Shown here: positions 41,017 to 48,526 of the stretch, piece by piece | Layout: every line of letters begins with the position of its first letter | Numbering within the stretch: the stretch's first letter is position 1 | NCBI GenBank assembly: GCA_027483445.1 | Contig: JAIXUS010000004.1 | Coordinates: forward strand, 1 to 48,526 | From: Bacteroidota bacterium | GTDB lineage: Bacteria > Bacteroidota > Bacteroidia > M30B66 | Direction: 5' to 3' | Length of the DNA stretch: 48,526 nt | Notes under the pieces: generated by a model | The model's database searches: none | Told to the model about the DNA's origin: nothing | What the model saw: only the letters and a program-made list of their open reading frames with translations | Position numbers and translations under genes: made by a program

Positions 41017-41870
41017 GCAATATCAAAAGTAATTATGCTGATTTAGGTGATGGAATTGTTCATTACTTAACGGCTGGTAAAGGTGAACCGTTGGTACTGT
41101 TACATGGAATTCCTCAGACTTCCTACGAATGGCGTTATGTGATTCCTATGTTGGAAGATAAATTTCAAATCATTGCACCTGATTTGAGAGGACTTGGTGA
41201 CAACACAAGAGCAGCTAACGGCTTTGATAAGAAAACAGTGGCGAGCGACGTGTGGCGCCTACTTCATGATCATCTAAAAATAGATGAATTCAACCTTGTA
41301 GGTCACGATTGGGGCGGCCCAACTGCATTTGCATTAACTTGCGCACATCAAGAAGCCGTTTGCAAATTGGCCATTTTGGATGTGGCGATTCCCGGTGATG
41401 GGGCGGACTTTTCTCAAAATGGCCGCAGGTGGCATCACGCATTTTTTCGCACCGCTCATCTGCCTGAGGCATTACTTCATGGTCGTGAGGACATCTACAT
41501 TAATTGGCTTTTTGAAAACTACAGCTACTTACCAAACAGTATCTCAGAAGAGGATAGAAAAGAATATTTACGAACTTACGGCAAACCTGGCGCAATGACT
41601 GCGTTGTTCGAATATTACAGAGCTCTGCCCCAAGATGCTAAAGACAATCAAGAATTTATTGCGACTAACGGAAAACTAAAAATGCCTGTCTTGGCTCTTG
41701 GAGGCGACAAGAGTTTCGGTAGGGGTATAGAAACCCTAGAGTCGATGCAGCGCATGGCCGTGAACGTAACTGGAGGGTTAGTTCCGAACAGCGGACACTG
41801 GGTTACAGAGGAACAACCCGAATTTGTAGCAAAAGCACTTCGAGATTTTTTCCTGGGCATCAAAGCCTAA
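41013..41870 (+). CDS. Alpha/beta hydrolase, epoxide hydrolase/dehalogenase-like
   Basis: A 285-residue enzyme with the HGxP motif (LLHGIPQTSYEWR), an Asp nucleophile in LVGHDWGGPTA, and the base His in NSGHWVTEEQPE. An Asp in place of Ser means it works through an alkyl-enzyme ester, as epoxide hydrolases and haloacid or haloalkane dehalogenases do. The cap region has RRWHHAFFRTAHLPEALL. I cannot tell epoxide hydrolase from fluoroacetate-type dehalogenase by eye. It is coupled to the dehydrogenase gene by a four-base overlap. Confidence 0.85.
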   Translation: MSNIKSNYADLGDGIVHYLTAGKGEPLVLLHGIPQTSYEWRYVIPMLEDKFQIIAPDLRGLGDNTRAANGFDKKTVASDVWRLLHDHLKIDEFNLVGHDWGGPTAFALTCAHQEAVCKLAILDVAIPGDGADFSQNGRRWHHAFFRTAHLPEALLHGREDIYINWLFENYSYLPNSISEEDRKEYLRTYGKPGAMTALFEYYRALPQDAKDNQEFIATNGKLKMPVLALGGDKSFGRGIETLESMQRMAVNVTGGLVPNSGHWVTEEQPEFVAKALRDFFLGIKA

Positions 41871-41897
41871 TTTTTAACCACCATGAAGGAGACAAGC

Positions 41898-42905
41898 ATG
41901 ACAGTAAATCGCAGAAATCTTATGACAGGTACCTTGGCTACAGGAGCGGCATTGTCGTTTCCCTCCTTAGTACTAGGCCAAACACAATTTAGGATGAAGT
42001 TTGCAAACATCATGCCTTCGGATCATCCATTGAATGTACGCATGCGCGAAGCAAGTGCGGAAATCAAGCAAAAGACAAACGGTCTTGTTGAAATCCAAGT
42101 ATTCCCTGCCAGTCAGCTCGGTTCAGACGCCGATATGCTTTCGCAATTGCGCTCAGGAGGTATTGACTTTTTTGCCAACTCAGGACTCATCCTGTCATCA
42201 CTCGTACCAGTAGCCGCCATTAACGGCATTGGTTTTGCATTTCCTGACTACCCTTCGGTTTGGCGTGCAATGGATGGCGCTCTAGGTAAGCACGTCATGG
42301 GAGCAATCGAAAAAGCAGGACTTGTACCCTTCGAAAAGATGTGGGACAACGGTTACCGTCAAACACTCTCTGCAACGAAACCAATCCGAACAGCAGATGA
42401 TCTTAAAGGCTTCAAGATTCGTGTTCCTCCAAGCCCATTATGGACAGGCCTCTTTAAAGATTTGGGCGCCTCTCCAGTTTCAATTCCATGGGGTGAAACC
42501 TACACGGCAATGCAAACTAAAGTAGCTGATGGCCTTGAAAATCCTCTAGCTGGTATTTACTTTGCAAAAATGCATGAAGTAGGCAAGTTTATTTCCACAA
42601 CTAACCATATGTGGGATGGCTTCTGGTTTCTCGCAAATCGCCGTTCATTTGAATCACTACCTCCATCAGCACGTGAAATTGTACGCACGGCAGTCAATGC
42701 TGCGGCAATGAAGCAGCGTGAAGATGTGGCCAAGTTAAATGAAGATCTTCGCGCAAACATTGCAAAATCAGTTGAATTTATCAAGGTCGATCCAAATAAT
42801 TTCCGAAATAAATTGAGGGAGTCCGGCTTCTATGCGGAATGGAAAAAACGTATGGGTGATGAAGCCTGGAATTTATTGGAATCAACAACGGGCAAATTAG
42901 CATAA
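41898..42905 (+). CDS. TRAP transporter substrate-binding protein (DctP family)
   Basis: A 335-residue periplasmic receptor of a TRAP carboxylate/sugar-acid transporter. The signal has a twin-arginine-like NRRNLMTG and ends SLVLGQ. The conserved Arg of the ligand carboxylate site is in KGFKIRVPPSPLW, and VADGLENPLAGIY follows. AAGGAG at 41886-41891 favours the ATG at 41898 over the one at 41883, which overlaps that site. It is paired with the fused membrane subunit downstream. Confidence 0.92.
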   Translation: MTVNRRNLMTGTLATGAALSFPSLVLGQTQFRMKFANIMPSDHPLNVRMREASAEIKQKTNGLVEIQVFPASQLGSDADMLSQLRSGGIDFFANSGLILSSLVPVAAINGIGFAFPDYPSVWRAMDGALGKHVMGAIEKAGLVPFEKMWDNGYRQTLSATKPIRTADDLKGFKIRVPPSPLWTGLFKDLGASPVSIPWGETYTAMQTKVADGLENPLAGIYFAKMHEVGKFISTTNHMWDGFWFLANRRSFESLPPSAREIVRTAVNAAAMKQREDVAKLNEDLRANIAKSVEFIKVDPNNFRNKLRESGFYAEWKKRMGDEAWNLLESTTGKLA

Positions 42906-42942
42906 GACTGTTGATCGGATAATCCCATAGTTATTTCAAAAC

Positions 42943-42975
42943 GAGGTGGGGCTTGAGCTATCCAGCCCCACCCTC
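42943..42975 (+). promoter_or_regulatory. Strong intergenic hairpin between dctP and dctQM
   Basis: GGTGGGGCT (42945-42953) pairs perfectly with AGCCCCACC (42964-42972) across a 10-nt loop, with two more pairs after one bulge. The hairpin ends directly before the CAGGAG ribosome-binding site of the membrane subunit gene and has no U-tract. It probably stabilises the dctP mRNA end or limits translation of the permease, giving more receptor than permease. Confidence 0.7.
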
Positions 42976-42985
42976 AGGAGAGCAC

Positions 42986-44875
42986 ATGTCCGCCGAAAAA
43001 ATTCATTTTGATGCTGATAGTACATTGGGTGATCCAGCTGCCGAAGCAGGATTTCATCCTCATTACAAAGCATCAATTTGGATGAAGCCGATGGAGGTTA
43101 CAGCTGCTGCATTGATGGCACTTATTGTGATATTGCTGTTGGTAGCTGTCGTCACACGTTATGTTTTGGCAACACCCGTCATTTGGATTGAAGAGGTTAT
43201 AGCTACTGCTTTTGTATGGCTTGCAATGATTGGCGCAGCCATTGCAATGCATCGAAATGAGCATTTGCGACTCACACTTTTTTTAAACATGTTCTCGGAA
43301 CGCAAAAGAGAAATAATTCATTCTTTTGCTCTGGTTTCAATGGCGGCTTTTTTAGTTGGCATTGCTGGCCCTGCATATGAATATGCAGTTGAAGAGTGGG
43401 TAATTATTACACCTACTTTAGAGATACCAAGCACTTTTAGAGTTGCAGCCATGTTATTTGGAATAATCGCTATGTTGATTATTCTTATTAATCATGCGAT
43501 TAGAGCCTCCAAGATAAAGGATTTGATTTTATCCGCAATAACAGTCTGCGTTATAAGTGCTTTGCTGTGGAATTTTTCGCCACTGTTTCAACAGTTGCCC
43601 ATCGGTCTTAATATCAGCATATTTTTAGCTTTATTGGTGTCGATTTTCTTAGTTGCAGGTGTCCCAATTGGATTTTGCTTTGGTTTGGGAACACTCTGTT
43701 ATCTTGCTTTCGCAACACACATGCCACTCATGGTGATTGTTTCTCGCATGGACGAGGGCATGTCAAGCATCATTCTTGTATCCATACCTGTATTTGTGTT
43801 ACTCGGTTGTATTTTGGATGCAACCGGTATGGGTAAAGCAATTGTCGAACTCTTGAGTTCTTTGGTAGGACATATCAAAGCAGGTATGTCTTATGTCCTT
43901 CTGGGATCACTTTTTATTGTTTCAGGTATTTCTGGCTCGAAGACATCAGACATGGCGACGGTTGCTCCAGCACTATTTCCAGAAATGAAGCGACGGGGAC
44001 ACAAAAAATCTTCAATGGTAGCGCTCCTGGCAACCGGTGCTGCAATGGCAGATACTGTTCCACCCAGTATTGTTCTAATTGTTCTTGGTTCAGTTGCTGG
44101 TGTATCCATTGCTGGCTTATTTCAAAGTGGATTTGTAGTGGCAATGGTTTTGCTGCTCATCTTACTTGTGCTTGCACGCTGGAATGCAAGACATGAAGAC
44201 ATGACTGGAATAAAACGACCGCCAATCTCTAAAATCGGAAAATTCCTCTTAATTGCAACTCCCGCGTTGATTCTCCCATTCTTGATTCGGAGCGCTGTCG
44301 GCGGTGGCGTCGCAACTGCCACAGAAGTTTCGTCGATTGCTGTACTTTATGCATTTATTGCAGGGCACTTTCTTTATGGTGGTGTTAGCAAAAGGAAAGT
44401 CTATGAAATGCTCGTTGAAACTGCATCTTTATCTGGTGCAATTTTATTGATATTGGGGACTGCTTCAGGGATGGCTTGGGCAGTAGCGCAAAGCGGCATT
44501 ATTCAAGAAATGACCACGTTTCTAACAAGTATGCCCGGTGGCACAGTTGCCTTTATAATTGTTACTATCATCATATTTGTGGTTTTAGGCTGCTTGCTAG
44601 AAGGATTGCCGGCAATTCTTTTGTTGGCTCCAATTATGTTCCCAATAGCTAAAAAGCTTGGTATCCACGACATTCATTATTCGATGATCGTAGTTGTTGC
44701 AATGAACATAGGATACATGACACCTCCTATCGGTATTGGTTTATATATTGCCTGCCGCATCGGAGATGCTTCTCCTGATGAGGTAATTAAGGAAATCTGG
44801 CCTTATTTATCCGCACTCATGTTTGGAGTTTTAATCATTGCCGCGGTACCTTGGTTATCTACATTTGCACTTTAG
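42986..44875 (+). CDS. TRAP transporter fused small/large membrane subunit (DctQM)
   Basis: A 629-residue membrane protein. Residues about 40-200 are the DctQ part with about four transmembrane helices (ALMALIVILLLVAVVTRYVL, then EEVIATAFVWLAMIGAAIAM). The remainder is the DctM channel part with about twelve helices (GVPIGFCFGLGTLCYLAFA, SGISGSKTSDMATVAPALFP, ADTVPPSIVLIVLGSVAGV, PPIGIGLYIACRIG). It drives import with a sodium or proton gradient. CAGGAG five bases before ATG 42986 sets the start; an earlier TTG is less likely. Confidence 0.93.
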   Translation: MSAEKIHFDADSTLGDPAAEAGFHPHYKASIWMKPMEVTAAALMALIVILLLVAVVTRYVLATPVIWIEEVIATAFVWLAMIGAAIAMHRNEHLRLTLFLNMFSERKREIIHSFALVSMAAFLVGIAGPAYEYAVEEWVIITPTLEIPSTFRVAAMLFGIIAMLIILINHAIRASKIKDLILSAITVCVISALLWNFSPLFQQLPIGLNISIFLALLVSIFLVAGVPIGFCFGLGTLCYLAFATHMPLMVIVSRMDEGMSSIILVSIPVFVLLGCILDATGMGKAIVELLSSLVGHIKAGMSYVLLGSLFIVSGISGSKTSDMATVAPALFPEMKRRGHKKSSMVALLATGAAMADTVPPSIVLIVLGSVAGVSIAGLFQSGFVVAMVLLLILLVLARWNARHEDMTGIKRPPISKIGKFLLIATPALILPFLIRSAVGGGVATATEVSSIAVLYAFIAGHFLYGGVSKRKVYEMLVETASLSGAILLILGTASGMAWAVAQSGIIQEMTTFLTSMPGGTVAFIIVTIIIFVVLGCLLEGLPAILLLAPIMFPIAKKLGIHDIHYSMIVVVAMNIGYMTPPIGIGLYIACRIGDASPDEVIKEIWPYLSALMFGVLIIAAVPWLSTFAL

Positions 44876-44895
44876 ATTGGTTATTTTCAAAATCA

Positions 44896-44968
44896 CACAA
44901 CAGCAAATTTAAGTAATTTATTATTTTTAAGATATCAAATCAGATTTTTGATATTTGATGCTGTTGTG
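44896..44968. promoter_or_regulatory. Nested inverted repeats between dctQM and transketolase
   Basis: Outer arms CACAACAGCA (44896-44905) and TGCTGTTGTG (44959-44968) enclose inner arms ATATCAAA (44932-44939) and TTTGATAT (44947-44954). The 136-bp gap is very AT-rich. It could be an operator for the transketolase gene or a terminator for the TRAP genes; the sequence does not decide. Confidence 0.5.
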
Positions 44969-45011
44969 AAATTAATCCTCCAATAAATATTTTTATTAAT
45001 TTCTATCGACC

Positions 45012-47003
45012 ATGATAAATTCGATTTATAAAGAAATGGCTAACGCCATTCGCTTTCTTTCTATCGACGCGATTGTCAAGGCTCAAGAGGGACATCAGGG
45101 TGTGCCGCTGGGTATGGCCGAAATCGCTACTGCGCTGTACACCGGTCATTTGAAATTCAACCCACAAGATGCCGGTTGGTTTGATCGCGACAGAGTGGTG
45201 CTGTCCAACGGGCATGGGTCTATGCTCATGTATTCGTTACTGCATTTGACGGGCTACCCAGACTTTCCTATTGAAGAGATTCAGCGCTTTCGGGTATTGG
45301 GTTCGGTATGTGAAGGACATCCTGAGCGACCACATGATGAGCCTAACGGCATCGAAGTAACAACTGGTCCGCTTGGACAAGGTATTGCAAATGCATTTGG
45401 TATGGCTGTTGCGGAGGCCTATCTGAATGCCCGCTTTGGCAGTGCTTTGGTAAACCACTTTACATATGCATTTGTGGGTGACGGTTGTCTTCAAGAAGGT
45501 GTTGGCCAAGAAATGATTTCATTGGCAGGTCATTTGCAATTAAGCAAGTTAGTCTTGCTGTGGGACGACAATCAAATCACCGATGACGGCAGCACCGAAC
45601 TTTCAATCAGTGAAAACGTGGCGGAACGTTTCCGCATTGCTGGCTGGCATGTTGAGGAATTAGATGGGCATGACATAGAAACTGTATCCACTGCTTTGGA
45701 AGCTGCACGCCAAGATCCTAGACCGTCTTTACTTGCTTGCCGCACTGTGATCGCAAAAGGAATCGCACGCCTGCAAGGTCAGCGTGGGGGGCACAGTGGT
45801 CGCTTGTATGATGAAGATGCCAAAGCGGCTCGTGACTTAATGGGTTGGAAGCATGGCCAATTTGAGGTCCCTGCTGACGTATTGCAAGCATGGCGCGATG
45901 CTGGGCAACGCAGCGCTACAGAATATCAAGCTTGGCGAGAGCGCGTTTCCACTCTTCCTGACAATGAGCGTGCTGAATTTGAACGCGTTATGCGTGGCGA
46001 CTTACCCGCAAACTGGCAGCAGGTTTTGAGCGAATACAAAGAGAACGCTTTAAATTTGCCTCCATCGCCAAGCGGAATCTTTATCTCGGCAGAAATTAAC
46101 GATCTACTGACATCAGTGTTACCCGAGAGGATGGTCGGTTGCGCAGACCTGGAAGCCCCTACCAGTCACAAGCGCGGACTTACTGCGTTTAACGCACAAG
46201 ACCGCTCAGGCTCTTATGTGCACTGTGGTGTTCGAGAGCATGTCATGGGCTCCATGGCTAACGGCATGGCAGCTCATGGAGGCGTGATCCCATTATCTGT
46301 GACATACCTTGCTTTTGCTGACTACGAACGGCCAGCCATGCGAATGGCTGCACTCATGGGATTGCCTGTAAAGTTTGTTTTCAGTCATGACTCAATCGGT
46401 ATTGGCCGCAACGGTCCTACGCACCAACCCGTTGAAATCATTGCATCGTTGCGTGCAATGCCCAATATGTGGGTTATGCGACCAGCAGATGCAGTAGAGG
46501 CGGCTGAGTGCTGGGAGCTTGCTTTAAACAATCGAACAGGTCCTGTCAGCATGGTGTTTGCACGTCAATCGCTGCCACTTGTTCGGCTAACACATACAGC
46601 CGCTAACCTTTCCAGTCGCGGAGCATATGTCCTGTCTGAGGCCGAATGCGGTCAGCGCCAAGTCACATTGTTAGCAACTGGATCTGAAGTTTCCCTAGCA
46701 ATTGAGGCGCGTTCACATCTTGAGAAATTAGGTATTGGAACGGCCGTTATTTCTATGCCTTGTTGGGAGATTTTCAATGAACAAAATTTGATTTATCGTG
46801 AGAGCGTCCTCGGAAATGGCGTCCGCATCGGCATAGAAGCTGCGGTACGACAAGGATGGGATGCTTACCTGGGAGTCCGTGGTGGTTTCGTTGGTATGGC
46901 GGGATTTGGCGCGAGTGGGCCCGCTGAGGAGCTTTACCGATTGTTCAACATTACACCTGAAGCTGTCGTTGCGTTGGCTAAAAAGTTAATTGATCATCAG
47001 TGA
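45012..47003 (+). CDS. Transketolase, full-length
   Basis: A 663-residue transketolase. TPP-site and catalytic segments are QEGHQGVPLGMAE, LSNGHGSMLMYSLLHLTGY, EGHPERP, GDGCLQEG through WDDNQITDDG, the Glu in VHCGVREHVM, and GIGRNGPTHQPVEIIASLRA. SMVFARQSLP holds an Arg equivalent to one phosphate contact. The stretch before CADLEAPTSHK lacks an obvious match to the IASRKAS-type phosphate-binding Arg of E. coli TktA, so it may act on non-phosphorylated or otherwise modified ketoses. It follows the TRAP genes and precedes an aldo/keto reductase by 13 bases. Confidence 0.9.
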   Translation: MINSIYKEMANAIRFLSIDAIVKAQEGHQGVPLGMAEIATALYTGHLKFNPQDAGWFDRDRVVLSNGHGSMLMYSLLHLTGYPDFPIEEIQRFRVLGSVCEGHPERPHDEPNGIEVTTGPLGQGIANAFGMAVAEAYLNARFGSALVNHFTYAFVGDGCLQEGVGQEMISLAGHLQLSKLVLLWDDNQITDDGSTELSISENVAERFRIAGWHVEELDGHDIETVSTALEAARQDPRPSLLACRTVIAKGIARLQGQRGGHSGRLYDEDAKAARDLMGWKHGQFEVPADVLQAWRDAGQRSATEYQAWRERVSTLPDNERAEFERVMRGDLPANWQQVLSEYKENALNLPPSPSGIFISAEINDLLTSVLPERMVGCADLEAPTSHKRGLTAFNAQDRSGSYVHCGVREHVMGSMANGMAAHGGVIPLSVTYLAFADYERPAMRMAALMGLPVKFVFSHDSIGIGRNGPTHQPVEIIASLRAMPNMWVMRPADAVEAAECWELALNNRTGPVSMVFARQSLPLVRLTHTAANLSSRGAYVLSEAECGQRQVTLLATGSEVSLAIEARSHLEKLGIGTAVISMPCWEIFNEQNLIYRESVLGNGVRIGIEAAVRQGWDAYLGVRGGFVGMAGFGASGPAEELYRLFNITPEAVVALAKKLIDHQ

Positions 47004-47016
47004 TTTGGAGCCTTAG

Positions 47017-47994
47017 ATGGAAACGGTGAAACTCGGTAAATCTGGTCTCGAAGTAAGTCGTCTATGTTTAGGTGGAATGAGTTTTGGTGATCCAAGTAGA
47101 GGTAACTACCCTTGGACTCTTCCATATGATGAATCAAAATCATTAATTCGACGTGCTTTCGATAGCGGAATCAACTTTATTGATACAGCCAATTCCTACT
47201 CTGATGGATCAAGTGAGGAAATAATTGGAAAAGTTGTTTCTGAGTACATTGGCCGAGATAACGTTGTACTTGCATCTAAGGTCTATTTTTCCAGCAAAAA
47301 AACACCTAACTCTTCAGGGCTCTCACGTAAATGTATTTTTCGGGAAATTGATTTAAGCCTTAAGAGACTGAATACCGATTACATCGATTTGTATCAGATC
47401 CACCGATGGGATGATCAAACTCCGATTGAGGAAACACTTGACGCATTAAGTGATCTTGTGAAAATCGGAAAAGTTAGATATTTGGGTGCCTCTTCTATGG
47501 CCACTTGGCAGTTTGTAAAAGCTGTTTATTTGCAGAAAAATCATGGTTGGGCTAAATTCGTTTCCATGCAAGGTCACTTAAATCTGGTTTACAGAGAGGA
47601 AGAAAGAGAGATGCTCCCTTTTTGTAATGACGAAGGTATTGGGTACTTAGCTTGGAGTCCTTTGGCCCGTGGAAGACTTGCAAGACCAATAGGCATAGAA
47701 AGTTACCGAATCGATAACGATGCATATGGCAACTCCTTATACGCAAAATCTTTTACAGATGATAAGTTGGTAATTGAGACTGCTTCACTGATGGCTCAAA
47801 AGTACGGAGTTAGCCAAGCAGAAATTGCTTTAACTTGGATTATTGGGCGTCACAAAAATGGCGTGCCAATACTGGGGGTCACAAAAGAGCAACAACTCGA
47901 CCAATGCATAAATTCCATGAAATTAAAATTGAGCGAAGAAGACCTTCTAACCCTTGAATCTAGCTATGTTCCTCATTCGACTGCCGGACATTAA
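47017..47994 (+). CDS. Aldo/keto reductase
   Basis: A 325-residue NADPH-dependent oxidoreductase. The catalytic tetrad is visible: Asp and Tyr in FIDTANSYSDGSSEE, Lys in VVLASKVYF, and His in DLYQIHRWDD. GVPILGVTKEQQLD near the C terminus is part of the cofactor site. It probably interconverts an aldehyde and alcohol in the sugar pathway of this cluster. Low GC like its neighbours. Confidence 0.9.
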   Translation: METVKLGKSGLEVSRLCLGGMSFGDPSRGNYPWTLPYDESKSLIRRAFDSGINFIDTANSYSDGSSEEIIGKVVSEYIGRDNVVLASKVYFSSKKTPNSSGLSRKCIFREIDLSLKRLNTDYIDLYQIHRWDDQTPIEETLDALSDLVKIGKVRYLGASSMATWQFVKAVYLQKNHGWAKFVSMQGHLNLVYREEEREMLPFCNDEGIGYLAWSPLARGRLARPIGIESYRIDNDAYGNSLYAKSFTDDKLVIETASLMAQKYGVSQAEIALTWIIGRHKNGVPILGVTKEQQLDQCINSMKLKLSEEDLLTLESSYVPHSTAGH

Positions 47995-48407
47995 ATCAGG
48001 CCCTAAAACCTTCGCTTACGTGCCTGCCGATATCCTCTTTACATTACCTGTATCAAATTGAATCGCGCCGGGTTTCGTTGTGTACCTCGGTAGGTGAATA
48101 GCTAAAAATACAGGCATATTTCGATGTAAACGGGGCATCCTTCCCGACGACTTTAAATGCCTCTTTGGCTGATAGCGGTCACCGTAGACTTCCCTGCCAA
48201 GTAGACACATTCAATAGCGCAGTTTTTGTCTACTGATTTCAAGCATCCCTCTATGCTTTTCTGAGTTTATGATTCGCCGCAACTTCAAGCCATGCGCTTG
48301 TAGCGAAAGCAAAAGATCCAGTAAAGTCAATTGCACGGTTTATTACACGGAGCTATTTTTCAGTTGTAAGTTCTTGATTTTCAAAGGAAAATGACCAGCC
48401 GACTGCG
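47995..48407. other. Non-coding right flank
   Basis: 413 bp between the last gene and the tRNA fragment. No intact gene was found. On the minus strand one frame reads LSAKEAFKVVGKDAPFTSKYA between stops; I do not recognise it. An integrase gene would be expected here next to a tRNA att site, but none is present. Confidence 0.5.
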
Positions 48408-48447
<40 letters not shown>

Positions 48448-48452
<5 letters not shown>

Positions 48453-48526
48453 GATACACCCCACAGTTTCGCAAGAGGCTGTGGGGTTTTCTTTTGTGGG
48501 TTTGGCGTTTGACGCACCCCATTGCC
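48448..48526. repeat. Right copy of 79-bp terminal direct repeat
   Basis: Identical to bases 1-79. It starts within the CCA end of the tRNA-Phe fragment and runs to the last base of the window. Confidence 0.9.
48458..48495 (+). terminator. Rho-independent terminator of tRNA-Phe (right copy)
   Basis: Same 9-bp stem and TTTCTTTT tail as at 11-48, directly after the tRNA-Phe fragment. Confidence 0.8.

Noticed and set aside
41013-41870. Firm call as fluoroacetate or haloalkane dehalogenase
   Set aside because: The GHDWGG nucleophile motif is shared with epoxide hydrolases, and the halide-binding cap residues cannot be confirmed by eye.
38193-47003. Sulfoquinovose (sulfo-transketolase) or apiose pathway
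   Set aside because: Only the split transketolase fits; the required isomerases, kinase or glycosidase are missing.

Overview
The window looks like a catabolic gene island from a Burkholderiales bacterium, most likely Comamonadaceae-like. The evidence is five Bug-type (Bordetella uptake gene) periplasmic receptors, several LysR/IclR/AraC regulators and the style of the aromatic-degradation genes; I cannot name a species. Both ends carry the same 79-bp sequence, which starts at the CCA end of a tRNA-Phe and contains that tRNA's terminator. At the right end it is preceded by the 3' half of the tRNA-Phe without its 5' half. This is the form of an attachment site, or of an excised or artificially circularised island. 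I see no integrase, transposase, replication or conjugation gene.

Layout. (1) 0.3-12.1 kb, GC-rich: an aromatic ring-cleavage module. A leftward operon holds a VOC-type extradiol dioxygenase, an FAH-family hydrolase, a flavin monooxygenase, a metallo-beta-lactamase-fold hydrolase and a fused carboxymuconolactone decarboxylase/enol-lactonase. Around it lie fumarylacetoacetase, a Bug receptor, an ACMSD-like amidohydrolase, a PcaB-like cycloisomerase and a NodD/NahR-type LysR regulator. Three promoters here share an ATC-N9-GAT box, so they probably form one regulon. (2) 12.2-18.2 kb: an IclR regulator, two Bug receptors, an enoyl-CoA hydratase and a one-piece NDP-forming acyl-CoA synthetase. (3) 18.6-35.5 kb: a LysR/AraC pair, then a tightly packed 12-gene leftward operon from 31.5 to 20.7 kb. 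It joins an SsuABC/TauABC-like ABC importer, a three-subunit molybdenum hydroxylase (CoxL/M/S type), a short-chain dehydrogenase, two alpha/beta hydrolases and a LigAB-type extradiol dioxygenase. A divergent operon carries a beta-keto acid cleavage enzyme, a second flavin monooxygenase, a CoxG protein and a Bug receptor. (4) 35.5-37.1 kb: one Bug gene between fragments of dead acyl-CoA genes (enoyl-CoA hydratase, acyl-CoA dehydrogenase). (5) 37.1-48.0 kb, AT-rich: a GcvA-like LysR, a split transketolase, an L-threonate-dehydrogenase-like enzyme, an alpha/beta hydrolase, a TRAP transporter, a full-length transketolase and an aldo/keto reductase. It has no kinase.

Working together. Modules 1 and 3 read as two parallel routes: import, hydroxylation by paralogous flavin monooxygenases, ring opening by unrelated extradiol dioxygenases, then hydrolysis. 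Module 2 and the beta-keto acid cleavage enzyme supply CoA-thioester steps. Module 5 reads as an independent sugar or sugar-acid pathway using transketolase chemistry. The exact substrates are unknown. The strongest candidates for undescribed biology are the molybdenum hydroxylase/LigAB/BKACE operon pair and the kinase-free double-transketolase cluster.
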